DNA of 64,000 nucleotides from Timema cristinae (lineage: Eukaryota > Arthropoda > Insecta > Phasmatodea > Timematidae). The notes below the pieces were generated by a model. That model searched no databases, was not told where the DNA came from, and saw nothing but the letters and a program-made list of their open reading frames with translations. Position 1 is the stretch's first letter. Every line of letters starts with the position of its first letter. Both the position numbers and the translations under genes were made by a program. This document shows positions 47,545-57,758 of this stretch, in pieces. The stretch is from the NCBI GenBank assembly GCA_039000515.1, contig JBCFYV010000012.1, forward strand, positions 6,740,964 to 6,804,963. The letters are read 5' to 3'.

Positions 47545-48830
47545 ATGTCGTTTTCTACACCCCCAGTCCTGCGAGTGTGCCCGCAGTGAACTCGATCTCT
47601 TTTCCGTCCCACCCACGCAAACCAATCTTGAAAGTGGGCAATGGCTCCATTACAAACCTGTCTCTTCAGTCACCAATGATTCGCCCATCGAATTTACCGT
47701 TAATGGACAAGGAGAGTTCTATATTAATCTTTCACAGACTATGCTCTATCTCAGAGGGGCCGTCATGAAACACGACGGTGGTGATTTCACAGAGGTGGAT
47801 CAAACTGCTCCCATCAACAACTGGTTGAATTCGCTATTCAAAGAGGTGGATGTATTTTTAAACGAAAAACTAGTCTCACTGCCCAGCGACACGTATTTTT
47901 TTAGATCGTACATTGAAACACAGCTCAATTACATCAGTGACGCCAAAAGAACACATTTGACTTTTAGGCTGTGGTTCGCAGAAGCCCCGGAATCTATGAA
48001 GAGTCTAACGCCCACAACAAGGGATTTGAGGCCCGTTACTGTCTCACCGCAAAAAGTAAGACTATGGAACTTTTGGGGTAGCTACACGGTGATGTGTTTA
48101 ATCAAGAGAAATACCTTTTGAACGGCACCGAACTCAGAGTCAAGGTGGTGCGTTCCAGAGAAGGGTTAAGTCTTATGACCGTCCTTGAACTCCCTCTCTT
48201 TAAGGTTCACATCGTTGAAGCCGACCTTCTAGTGCAACGTGTCAAAGTAGCACTTTCTATATTGTTGGCACATGCCAAGGCATTATACGTCAGTTCCGCA
48301 AAGTATCCCATCACCCGCGTGGAAGTAAAATCACTCACTATTCCTACGGGTGTTCAAGGGAAATTACTGGGCAACGTATTATCGGACAGTTATCCAAACG
48401 ACGCATCGTGGGATTTGTTTCAAACGCCGCGTTCAACGGAGACGCCGTCTAGAACCCTTTCAACTTCCAAACCTATGGTACGAACCACTTCTCGCTGTAC
48501 GTGGACGGGGAACAAGTGCCGTCGAAACCGCTACAACCCGATTTTTCAAATGGCAACTATGTCATGTCCTACCATACACAATTTTCTGGAACGAGTATCC
48601 TTTTAATGAACGAAGGTAACGACATCACACAGGAAGCTTTCCTTAAGGGATATCTAATCTTCCACCAATCTAACATCGCATTGGAATTTGACGAGGCATG
48701 CCTATCTGAGCTTCGAATTGAGCTTCACCAGAGCTCTCACTGAAACCGTCAACTGTATCGTGTACGGGGAGTTTGCCACATCATCACCATCAACAAGGAC
48801 AGTAACGTCGTGACCGATTATAGGAGTTAA
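47545..48830 (+). pseudogene. major capsid protein, double jelly-roll (F54H12.2 family)
   Basis: Would form the shell of the virus-like particle. ATG at 47,545; one frameshift just after the start joins it to SELDLFSVPPTQTNLESGQW (family signature, about 47,590). The first domain is open to 48,119: FTVNGQGEFYINLS, NWLNSLFKEVDVFLN, FRSYIETQLNY. After a shift come EKYLLNGTELRVKVVRS (48,107), ILLAHAKALYVSSAKYP and IPTGVQGKLLGN. After a second shift, LYVDGEQVPSKPLQPDF (48,493), FSGTSILLMNEGNDI and SELRIEL; the last residues near NKDSNVVTDY end at TAA 48,828. A stop lies in the FNGDAV region. About 428 codons, full family length. Related to the C. elegans transposon-derived protein F54H12.2. Confidence 0.93.
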
Positions 48831-48870
48831 TATAAGTGACTTCCCACCCCTTACACTCGTCATTTAAGTT

Positions 48871-49449
48871 ATGAACGTCATTGTGGATTTCCAGAGCTTC
48901 ATCTACGACAGCATACAGTTTATCGTCAAGGAACATAGTGTGTTATCTGTATGCGGTACATTACTTTGCCATTGGGTGTTTAAACCCACATACACTATTG
49001 ATGACCTGTCAGCTGCCGTTAAAAAGCAAACCGACTATATCGTCAATAAACTGCTCGTTATACCCTGGGATAGCGGTGATGTGGATTACAGCCTGCTCGA
49101 ATTCCTCATCTCATGTGCCACAATGCGTGCAGAAACCGTCTACGTCAAGGGGGCAGAAAAGAAAAAGTTTCTAGTCAAATACACGTCTAATCCCCTCTCA
49201 GATCTGTACGACAAAGTTTTTTTGTCTTTGAAAACAATTAAATTTGGCCGCACCATGTATATGGCACATAGTTATGTATGGAATTTCTGTTCGGCCTCCA
49301 TCGTTTGGAGACTTCGAAATAGGATTATTAAATTTGGACTTGCACACAATAAGACGTGTGTTGAAAAGAAACCCATGGTTCCGTTCTGTATGGTTGGGTT
49401 TTTTCCTGTTGATCGCTGGACTCAAATGGTTTGTCTATCTAGCACCTAG
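48871..49449 (+). CDS. conserved Polinton protein, function unknown, intact frame
   Basis: A 192-codon open frame from ATG 48,871. The N-terminus MNVIVDFQSF, then FIVKEHSVLSV, HWVFKPTYTIDDLS, IPWDSGDVDYSLLEFL, ETVYVKGAEKKKFL and LYDKVFLSLKTI, with a C-x-x-x-x-V-x-x-L-R block near residue 150. I know this pattern as a recurrent uncharacterised protein of invertebrate Polintons and related sequences, often annotated hypothetical. An RNase H/exonuclease-like fold has some appeal (Asp near the start, as in VDFQ), but I cannot verify it. The last 35-40 residues overlap another open frame (49,274 onward) and may not belong. It is the only late gene without a break over its length, though decay of the neighbours makes function unlikely. 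Confidence 0.65.
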   Translation: MNVIVDFQSFIYDSIQFIVKEHSVLSVCGTLLCHWVFKPTYTIDDLSAAVKKQTDYIVNKLLVIPWDSGDVDYSLLEFLISCATMRAETVYVKGAEKKKFLVKYTSNPLSDLYDKVFLSLKTIKFGRTMYMAHSYVWNFCSASIVWRLRNRIIKFGLAHNKTCVEKKPMVPFCMVGFFPVDRWTQMVCLSST

Positions 49450-49801
49450 CTGAGCGCATCTTTGCGATGTGTGGGACCTCATCGACGTTGCCGTCGAGCG
49501 CCGGGATATGTGGTAGACACCCGTTGCACGATATTGCAATGATTTGATCGACACACTCGTTGTGGATATATGTGACACGCTAACAGTATCAGCCGATGTC
49601 ATCGATCTCGAACGGCCTACGGTGTAAACACACATCAAAAATCTGGATATTATCAGTGCTACCTACTATAAATGTCAAGTTGTCGGTTTGGACTATTACA
49701 TGCTGGATTGTGGACTAAAGACAATTTTACTAACACATCTAAGAGACACTGTAGAAAAACTTATGAACGAATATATGCGGCATTCCTGTAAAATTGTATA
49801 A
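49274..49801 (+). pseudogene. possible overlapping single-span membrane protein
   Basis: One reading frame runs from ATG 49,274 to a TAA at 49,799 with only three in-frame stops (49,451, 49,508 and 49,625) and no frameshift. The N-terminal 58 codons include VWLGFFLLIAGLKWFVYLA, a good transmembrane helix after a basic RRVLKRNPWF flank. Beyond it come acidic/hydrophobic stretches (VWDLIDVAVERRDM, LIDTLVVDICDTLTV) that look like an amphipathic helix region, and a tail with VEKLMNEYMRH. It overlaps the 3' end of the preceding gene by 176 bp. It resembles no protein I recognise. The alternative is chance openness, but the long frame with few stops in 528 bp argues against that. Last gene before the right terminal repeat. 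Confidence 0.4.
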
Positions 49802-49984
49802 TAGATATTATGTATGATGTCTGTGAAACGTTTAATATATGTCTGTAAAACCTTTATTGTTTAGTAAATATATGTTTGGTAATATCATGATTTATTCATG
49901 CAAAACCTTTCTGTCCCCCTCACAAGTAGGTTAACCAGATACGAGTCTTGACTAGTCGAGACTAAACATGAACAGGGCCAATGA

Positions 49985-50747
49985 CCTCATGGTCCCATTC
50001 TATTCCTGTCTTGACTTGTCTTGTCGAGTCACCAAAATGGCGGCATTCATCAGAGAAAAATCCAATGCCACATAGAAGGCGGAGGGTTGAGTCATCATTC
50101 AAGTTCGTGATCTATTCCTGTCTCTACCCGTCTTGTCAAGCCACCAAACTGGCACCAGGTATGAGTCATCAGTGTTGCGACAGTGCGATAACGTCATCAG
50201 GAAAACCCATTGCTGAGAGAGGGGTGCCGGTGTCAATGACATCATGTACTAGCTCACGGTTTCAAGGTCATGATCTATTCCTGTCTCGACTCGTTTTGTT
50301 AAGCCGCCAAACTGGCGCCAGGTATGAGTCATCTGGTTTGCGACAGTGTGATGACGTTATTGGGGAACCCATTTGCTGGGGAGAGGATTGTCAGAATCAA
50401 TGACCTCATGTACTAGCTCACGGTTTCAAGGTCATGATATATTCCTGTCTCGACTCGTTTTGTCAAGCCACAAAACTGGCGCACCGTATCAGGGAAAATC
50501 CATTGCCACATTGTAAAACAGAAATAAACCTTTGCGACATGAAGGAGGACAACAGTTTGCTAACCCCATGTTGTCATGGAAATTACCACAGGGGAAATTC
50601 AGTTCAGATGGAAATATGCTGCCACCTGTCACCAGGGAAAACTCAAGGGTGAGTGTTGCGACATAACACGCAATGATTACGTCACCGGGAAAAAAGCGTT
50701 TTGACCCATTAGCAGAAGTGGGGTTCCCAAACGCCGCCCCAACTACT
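49985..50747. repeat. Polinton right terminal inverted repeat
   Basis: Ends ...CCCCAACTACT at 50,747, the inverse of the left start. The inner half is made of units of about 162 bp: TATTCCTGTCT(C/T)GACT-like starts at about 50,000, 50,116, 50,277 and 50,440, and TCAATGACCTCATGTACTAG near their ends. Longer than the left copy (763 against about 460 bp). Confidence 0.9.
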
Positions 50748-50753
50748 ATCATA
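50748..50753. repeat. right target-site duplication of the Polinton
   Basis: ATCATA, partner of ATAATA at 33,438-33,443 with one mismatch. Confidence 0.7.
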
Positions 50754-50850
50754 TTTCATAACTTTTGTATTATTTTGTATGCGCCTGTCCTATGGGGTAG
50801 TTCACTGATTATTAAAAAGCGCGTACGGTTATGTCGTATCATTTATTTTT
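50754..50850 (+). mobile_element. possible right end of the Harbinger-like remnant
   Basis: TTTGTATTATTTTGTATGCG (50,764) differs from the inverse of the left end (TTTGTGTCATCCTGTGCGCC) almost only by transitions. The full terminus and target duplication are not clear. Confidence 0.3.
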
Positions 50851-52570
50851 GTTAAATTCCCTCTTTCCCCACTGTTTTTTCAAGACATTATATATGTTCC
50901 CTGTTTTCCAGGTTCTCCCGGTTTTACAGCTGCCAACAAACTTGACCTTTGCTGACGTGCTCACTGACACTTAATTGTACCCCATTCATCAGACATTTAA
51001 TAAAATCCTTATGGTCTCAAATGAAATTAATCTAATTCAGTTACGAGGCCTAAATAAAAAAATCTACAACTATTTGAGATCAGTAAAAACTTTAGGATGG
51101 TAAAGAGAACACAAATTAAACATCATCATGAAGCAGTTTATTTATAAATGTTGTTTAGATTTCTCTCACCCCACACTCCCTCTAAAGGGAGTATCCCAAA
51201 AGGTGATGCAGTAGTCCTTGATCAGTCACGTCGGACAAGTATTTCTTTCCACCTTGGCGCTCGTGTGTAACGACCGCTCTAGATTTAAAAAAAAAGAAGA
51301 AAAAGACAGCTTATCTCCATCAATGTGTGTACACATATCATGTATCAATGTCTTCAAATGTTATAAATTGTGTTATATAAGTGTGAGTATTGGACCACGA
51401 TGCCGCTGGATCATGAAGTATAGCGACCATCATCCCATTAACTCAACACAAGGTTTTCTCCTTCCTCTCTCGATCGATACGATACCTCGATTGTTATCTA
51501 TCGATAGATAATATTCAGGGAAATAACTCACTTTCCGCCACAAATACTTAGATCAGTATTTATAGCCTAGTTTCGGTAGTCAACCAATCTCACACTAAAC
51601 GAACAACAAAGCAGTTTAGGTAGACCTCCGAATCTTTTAAATCTTTATAGAAAATTTTCCAGAAATTGAAAGAATTCAAACAAGATATCCCGAGTATTAA
51701 ACTTAACAGTCGAGTATGATTTATTCTAAGGACGTTGACACCAGAACCATTACCAAGAGAGTAACAACAAAGCAATGACCACGATTTACTCTCACATCTC
51801 AATTAGAGGTGGAAAATATATCTAATGTCGATGTTCCCCAGTCTACAGTAGAATCTAAATATTAATACTTGAATAATATTATAGCCAAATCCTTCAGGAA
51901 TACGTCCCCATTTCACCAACCTTGGAACTCAATGATCTTAAATTGTAACAGGGAAATTTCCCTCTTTAAAATTGAATGAAATATTGTTCTCTCTACAAAC
52001 ACAACTTTGTCGGAGGAAATCAACGCACGATATCATAGTTACCTGCAACTAACGAGCATGCACACTACAGCGTATAACTAGCAGTAGCGGGATTGGCAGT
52101 GACGAGTAGGTCTAAATTAAAATCTCGAACTTCTAAAATGAGGTTGGAGTTTTATTTGTGAAATATCACATATGGTTTTCTCAATACACTAATTTTTTGT
52201 ATTTTGTGTCTTACCAGCCATCTGGGTTATTCCCATACATATATACTAAAGAGGTGTGGATGATAAAGGTAGAATTGAAAAGAAATGTAAATGCTTTGCG
52301 TGGAGGAAGAATGAGAATCTATTGAGGAAAAATCACCTTCAGCACACCTGACAGTGCAAACCCAAATTTTGCCAAATAATTGATCATCACTAAGGGTTTA
52401 AAATTTTTACTAATTCTGAGCTCAAATTGTGCCAAGTCCAGTTCAGTTATATTACTTACTCGAAGCCCTAAGAAGAATAAGACGTATCCTGTGATATGAT
52501 CAGCATCCAACCTGCTGATTAAAAACTGAAGAGCTTCGCAGATTACTTAACTGAAACAACCTGTAATCCT
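50851..52570. other. no gene recognised
   Basis: AT-rich DNA with a small ATCGAT palindrome cluster at 51,473-51,510. A diverged minus-strand SINE-A middle part may lie at 52,250-52,330 (GATAAAGGTAGAATTG, GGAAAAATCACC). Open frames under 100 codons without motifs. Confidence 0.4.
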
Positions 52571-52575
52571 ATTAA

Positions 52576-52612
52576 ACTCCTAACCCCTAACCTAACCTAA
52601 CTTACCTAACCT
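52576..52612. repeat. short (CCTAA)n tract
   Basis: CCTAACCTAACCTAAC with degenerate flanking copies. The reverse is (TTAGG)n, the telomere repeat of most arthropods. Only about seven units, so an interstitial trace. Confidence 0.7.
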
Positions 52613-52619
52613 TCATTTT

Positions 52620-53640
52620 CCATTTTGAACAAAGTCATAATTAATTTTATTTGCATATTGCATTTAATGTAAGGGCATGACTAAGCTTGGATGACGGGAT
52701 GAGTTGTTACACAATTTGTGTGCACTCTAATTAGTTGTTCCTAAGTTCTTCTATACCGTTTGCATTAACAGGGCACGAGAAGGAAATATTCAAAACCTAG
52801 ACAAGAAAACTAGAGAGAATCAATCATTCATTGATTTTTAAAAAAAACTGCTTGTTTTTACAGTTGGCGCAATTTCTGTCAGGTCACTCCCTGAGGCAGA
52901 TAGATTGGCACAGCTCAGACGAGCCCACCTGACCGGAGTTCGAACTCTATTTTACCTTTCATCGGTTATCTATTATATTACGAGAGTAGCGTTTTATACC
53001 ATGCAACCAATGATGCAGGTCTCTACACGAATGTAGGTAAATTGTATTTAACTTACCCTCCCAAATCATTCCTCTCAGATTAATTCATTAATAATTTCAG
53101 AGTTTTTTCATATTACATTTCTAATATGAAAGTTTCTAACACCGTTCAACCTCCTGTATAGTTCACTCAGCTTACACAGAAATATATCAGTCTTCTTAGA
53201 CGCATTTCACTTTGGAAGCGCTTAAAAGATAGGGCCATAGTGTGATACATCAAGGTAAGGCTGTCAACTCTCAGGATAAACGTTATGTACTATCTGTATT
53301 TTGAGTTAGGTACCCACAGCGGTGGTCGAGGAGTCTAAGGCGTCCATTAAATTTGTGCCATACATAGTGAAAGAATCCCCATAACAATGCCTTCATTTTG
53401 GGGAAACACATGAAAGAAAATTCCGTAAAGTGTGAGTGTGTGTGAGAAAGGGAACGTGTTGACGTTTTTCTGGCCCCGACATATTAGACAAGACGGCAGA
53501 GACTCTTTTTCCACGTGCTCAACAGTGCAGGTAAAGTGCAATTTAAACACCATTAAGAGGGGGGGGGGGCCTTTAGTCATGTCAGGAACATGGATAGGTA
53601 ACTGTTTAAAGAAAGCCACGTCTGTGAACGAAAGTGAAGT
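52620..53640. other. no gene recognised
   Basis: Contains a tRNA-like scrap around 52,890-52,960 (GGAGTTCGAACTC) and a 10-bp G run at about 53,562. Nothing else. Confidence 0.4.
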
Positions 53641-53644
53641 TATT

Positions 53645-53892
53645 TTAGCACCGCGTCTTACTACCCGCTTGGGTTGTATACGCTTATGTACTAATTACAC
53701 TAACGGTTTTAAGGGTGAGGAAGGTTATATTTATAGGAAGTGTCCCAACATTTTCATGGGGGAGAATGGAAAATAATTTTGTAAATACCCCTCTAAGTAC
53801 ACCTGACCAAGATTCTAACCTCGCTCTCCTCATCAACAGCAGTATAATCTACTGCGAGAGTAGCGCCTTAGACCATACGGCCACCGAAGAGG
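53645..53892 (-). repeat. SINE-A, full length
   Basis: The plus strand starts with the reversed tail TTAGCACCGCGTCTTACTAC and ends with the reversed head CATACGGCCACCGAAGAGG. All parts in order. Confidence 0.9.
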
Positions 53893-53894
53893 GT

Positions 53895-54360
53895 CAAAAG
53901 TGAAATTAAATTAGATAGTTACCGCATGCTGCTTGCTTATTAAAATATCGGAAAACAAAAGGTTAACTTTACGACCAAAAAAGAATTTTAAAATGAAACA
54001 AATCAAATAATGCCGTCCAATCAAAGCTAGAGTGCGAGTTGTAAATATAGTCGAGGTGCCATAAGAAGATCCTCTTAGAATGTGGTAAAGTAGTCAACTG
54101 GCTGATAAGAGTATTCTAAAGGCTACTCGATTAAATGATTTAGAAGAATCACGAGCAATGTTCGGACCCCTCCACTTTTTATATACGTTCAGGTGCATTA
54201 TGGTATGGAGTCGAACGTTACATATGTCCTGATATAAAACCACTCCGAGCAGCAGGGTTTGTGTCTTAAATTGTGCTGTTCACCGACAAACCAATAGACT
54301 TGTTATTAGTAGACCACGCATAAAATGTATAGTACAACCAACAGGAGTAGCATGTACTTA
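53895..54360. other. no gene recognised
   Basis: AT-rich sequence between two SINEs; no structure seen. Confidence 0.5.
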
Positions 54361-54364
54361 CTTA

Positions 54365-54619
54365 CTCGCTTCGGTGGCCTAGTGGTTTAACGCGCTACTC
54401 TCGTGTTGGACTAGACTGATGAAGACGGGGAGATTGACGTTTGATCTCGGTTGGGTGCACTAAGGGTGGTTTCCCAAAATAGTTTAACACTCTCCCTCCA
54501 CGCAATTGTGGGTGCACTTTCTCTAAATTAAGCCTTCCTAATCTTTTACACATTAGTGTAATTAATACATAAGTGTATAAACCGAATGGATAGTAAGAGG
54601 CAGCACTGAAAAAAAAAAG
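54365..54619 (+). repeat. SINE-A, full length
   Basis: CGCTTCGGTGGCCTAGTGG head, B box GACGTTTGATCTCGG, middle GTGGGTGCACTTTCTC, tail CGAATGGATAGTAAGAGG and a 10-bp A run. The minisatellite begins 29 bp after it. Confidence 0.9.
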
Positions 54620-54647
54620 TTGTACTTAAACCGGCAATACTCTTCCA

Positions 54648-55900
54648 TCAAAGAACCACTGGTTGCGCCAGGCACAGCGGCAGTAATAAAATAATGGTAA
54701 ACCCTCAAAGAACCACTGGTTGCGCCCGGCACAGCGGCAGTAATAAAATAATGGTAAACCCTCAAAGAACCACTGGTTGCGCCCAGCACAGCGGCAGTAA
54801 TAAAATAATGGTAAACCCTCAAAGAACCACTGGTTGCGCCCAGCACAGCGGCAGTAATAAAATAATGGTAAACCCTCAAAGAACCACTGGTTGCGCCCAG
54901 CACAGCGGCAGTAATAAAATAATGGTAAACCCTCAAAGAACCACTGGTTGCGCCCAGCACAGCGGCAGTAATAAAATAATGGTAAACCCTCAAAGAACCA
55001 CTGGTTGCGCCCAGCACAGCGGCAGTAATAAAATAATGGTAAACCCTCAAAGAACCACTGGTTGCGCCCAGCACAGCGGCAGTAATAAAATAATGGTAAA
55101 CCCTCAAAGAACCACTGGTTGCGCCCAGCACAGCGGCAGTAATAAAATAATGTAAACCCTCAAAGAACCACTGGTTGCGCCCAGCACAGCGGCAGTAATA
55201 AAATAATGGTAAACCCTCAAAGAACCACTGGTTGCGCCAGGCACAGCGGCAGTAATAAAATAATGGTAAACCCTCAAAGAACCACTGGTTGCGCCCGGCA
55301 CAGCGGCAGTAATAAAATAATGGTAAACCCTCAAAGAACCACTGGTTGCGCCCAGCACAGCGGCAGTAATAAAATAATGGTAAACCCTCAAAGAACCACT
55401 GGTTGCGCCAGGCACAGCGGCAGTAATAAAATAATGGTAAACCCTCAAAGAACCACTGGTTGCGCCCAGCACAGCGGCAGTAATAAAATAATGGTAAACC
55501 CTCAAAGAACCACTGGTTGCGCCCAGCACAGCGGCAGTAATAAAATAATGGTAAACCCTCAAAGAACCACTGGTTGCGCCAGGCACAGCGGCAGTAATAA
55601 AATAATGGTAAACCCTCAAAGAACCACTGGTTGCGCCAAGCACAGCGGCAGTAATAAAATAATGGTAAACCCTCAAAGAACCACTGGTTGCGCCAGGCAC
55701 AGCGGCAGTAATAAAATAATGGTAAACCCTCAAAGAACCACTGGTTGCGCCCAGCACAGCGGCAGTAATAAAATAATGGTAAACCCTCAAAGAACCACTG
55801 GTTGCGCCCAGCACAGCGGCAGTAATAAAATAATGGTAAACCCTCAAAGAACCACTGGTTGCGCCAGGCACAGCGGCAGTAATAAAATAATGGTAAACCT
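54648..55900. repeat. 57-bp minisatellite, 22 copies
   Basis: Units contain CTCAAAGAACCACTGGTTGC, GCACAGCGGCAGTAATAAAA and TAATGGTAAAC. Copies are nearly identical and vary chiefly at one trinucleotide (GCCAGG, GCCCGG, GCCCAG, GCCAAG). One copy (about 55,150) lacks a G, splitting the reading frame. 57 is divisible by three, so both strands show long repeated open frames; these are not evidence of a protein. Confidence 0.97.
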
Positions 55901-56047
55901 TTGTCTAAAATGGTTTATAGTGGCGTGTCCCCTTTATTAAAATTAATAATGGTCACCTGTCTCATTGTTCCAAAATAAATAGCAATTTAATAGGTTGCAT
56001 ATGTTTGCGCAACGTCCTACTATCTGCCCGTGCTGGGTGTATACAAT

Positions 56048-56130
56048 TACATCGCAAGTCCATTACATCGCATGTCCATTACATCGCGTTTTGGGAACAA
56101 ATACATTGCAGGTCCAACACGTCGCATTTC
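56048..56130. repeat. short degenerate tandem repeat, ACATCGCAAGTCCATT unit
   Basis: Three to four 16-bp copies (ACATCGCAAGTCCATT, ACATCGCATGTCCATT, ACATTGCAGGTCCAAC), interrupted by GTTTTGGGAACAAAT. Confidence 0.75.
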
Positions 56131-56199
56131 TCCCCCTCTTGACACACAGCTAGCCACATTGGCCAACACGATCCCAACAAGTTGTGTTACAATATAAAC

Positions 56200-56335
56200 A
56201 CACTCCCAACTTGTTGGGGATGTTGGCCAACATGTTGGGTTGGTCATTTATTATCTCTAACAAATGATCCAACACAACACAACAGCTCACCCAACACCAA
56301 CATGTTGGCCAACATCCCCAACAAGTTGGGGAGAC
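56200..56335. mobile_element. inverted-repeat element with AACATGTTGG palindromes
   Basis: Arms of about 36 bp: CCCAACTTGTTGGGGATGTT and GGCCAACATGTTGGG at 56,206-56,241 pair with their inverse at 56,295-56,331. Each arm itself contains two palindromes. More CCAACA/TTGTTGG motifs lie at 56,157-56,190. It could be a MITE; no target duplication seen. Confidence 0.65.
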
Positions 56336-56619
56336 CTACATCCTAGTCCGTGTGCTCACCAGTGCAGCTGTCACCATGACATTGACACAGTTTTCAATTA
56401 AATTGTTTTAGTGCTACGTGTTTCAGGCTAACCATGTATTTTAATTAGTGAGTAACACAAACCTTTTTTGAGATGCACAATAATTAATGTAATTAAATTT
56501 TATTTTTTGTATTGCTTCTTACTACCGGTTTGAAGTATCCCATTTAATCATCCTAGTTGTGTAGGTATGATAAAGATAGAATTTTATAATAAATGTATCT
56601 ACAATCTTGTGAAGATATA

Positions 56620-56935
56620 ATGGTGACCTGGTGGTCTAGAGGTAAGGTGTCAGACTTCTGTGCTGGCGGCCGAGGTTCAATCCTCGGTCCCGGCACAGAT
56701 TTATCTGATTGCCAAACCCTTCCTTCACCTCTGACAAGACGTGTATTAATCACAACTTGTGAATGTGTGGTATGCCAGGCCTCCACAGTGGTTCGGATTC
56801 CACGTTAAGCTGTAGGTCCTTCATTTCATCTCACAATCACCCTACCATTACACATTAGCGTAAGTGCGTATAACCCGAACGGGTAGTAAGACGCGGTGCT
56901 AATAATAATAATAATAATAAAATAATAACTTGTGA
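56620..56935 (+). repeat. SINE-B with family A-type tail
   Basis: Head GACCTGGTGGTCTAGAGG (A box) and CGAGGTTCAATCCTCGG (B box), body AAACCCTTCCTTCACCTC, ACAAGACGTGTATTAATC and CCAGGCCTCCACAGTGG. The tail is CCCGAACGGGTAGTAAGACG followed by (AAT)n, the same as SINE-A. Confidence 0.9.
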
Positions 56936-57366
56936 AGATATAGAGGGATAAAATTAAGTGGAATAAAGACTCTTAATACACTCGGCCAAGATTTGTATCC
57001 CGACCTCTTTGTCAGCGGTAAGTCAAGACAATACTAGACTGATGCCTTAGTTCACATGCCCACCGACGCGGGATATATTACTGACAAGGAATTAAAGAAC
57101 ATTTTTGGAAAAAAGGGTGATCTCCCATATTTTTGTTATTCCCTTCAATCTAAAATTGTAAATAATAATGATATTATGTAATATGTCGGATGGTAATTAT
57201 CTAATGAAGCGTGCAATCATGGTAACGTAACGTGATGAATGGAACACCAAATGAACATGTGCGTGAGAGTATTTCCCCCAGAACATGCATGTAGTATTCA
57301 TGGGTGCACCGCGACCTTAACATCCCACCAAAACCTTATATATCATTAACTACAAGCGGCATTTGG

Positions 57367-57655
57367 TGACCTGGTGGTCTAGGGGTAAGGTGTCGGACTT
57401 CTGTGTTGGGGGTACGAGATTCAATCCTTGGTCCCGGCACAGATTTATCTTATTACCAAACCCTTCCTTCACCTCTGACAAGACGTGTATTAATCACAAC
57501 TTGTGAATGTGGGGAATGCCAGGCCTCCACAGTGGTTCGGATCCCACGTTAAACTGTAAGTAGCGTCAAGTAGTATAACCCGAACGGATAGCAGGAAGCA
57601 GTGATGATGATGATGATGATGATGATAATAATAACAATAATAATAATAATAATAA
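57367..57655 (+). repeat. SINE-B, second copy
   Basis: Same head and body as at 56,620 (ACCTGGTGGTCTAGGGG, GAGATTCAATCCTTGG, CCAGGCCTCCACAGTGG), with a tail shortened before the end and (GAT)n/(AAT)n after it. Confidence 0.9.
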
Positions 57656-57758
57656 TACACGTGGCATTTAATCGCCAAGCGTGTCATAGATAATATCGGG
57701 AACATATGTTATATGATTGTAGTTGAGCTGAGGCTCATTCAAGCTCTCTCCTAACCAC

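Larger units (their letters stand above)
33444..50747 (+). mobile_element. Polinton/Maverick element, decayed
   Basis: A self-synthesising virus-like DNA transposon of 17.3 kb, bounded by inverted repeats that begin AGTAGTTGGGG and flanked by a 6-bp duplication. It encodes the family hallmark set: family B polymerase, packaging ATPase, retroviral-type integrase and major and minor capsid proteins. All genes are on one strand. Every long gene has frameshifts or stops. About 4.3 kb of its length is a nested LINE, leaving about 13 kb of own sequence, somewhat short for the class (usually 15-20 kb), which agrees with a missing protease gene. Confidence 0.95.

Noticed and set aside
54648..55900. 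CRISPR-like array
   Set aside because: There are no variable spacers; the whole unit repeats. The surrounding DNA is eukaryotic.
54562..55940. Open frames of 150-255 codons in the 57-bp array, on both strands
   Set aside because: Same cause: 57 is a multiple of three. One copy with a missing base breaks them, and identical openness on both strands argues against coding.
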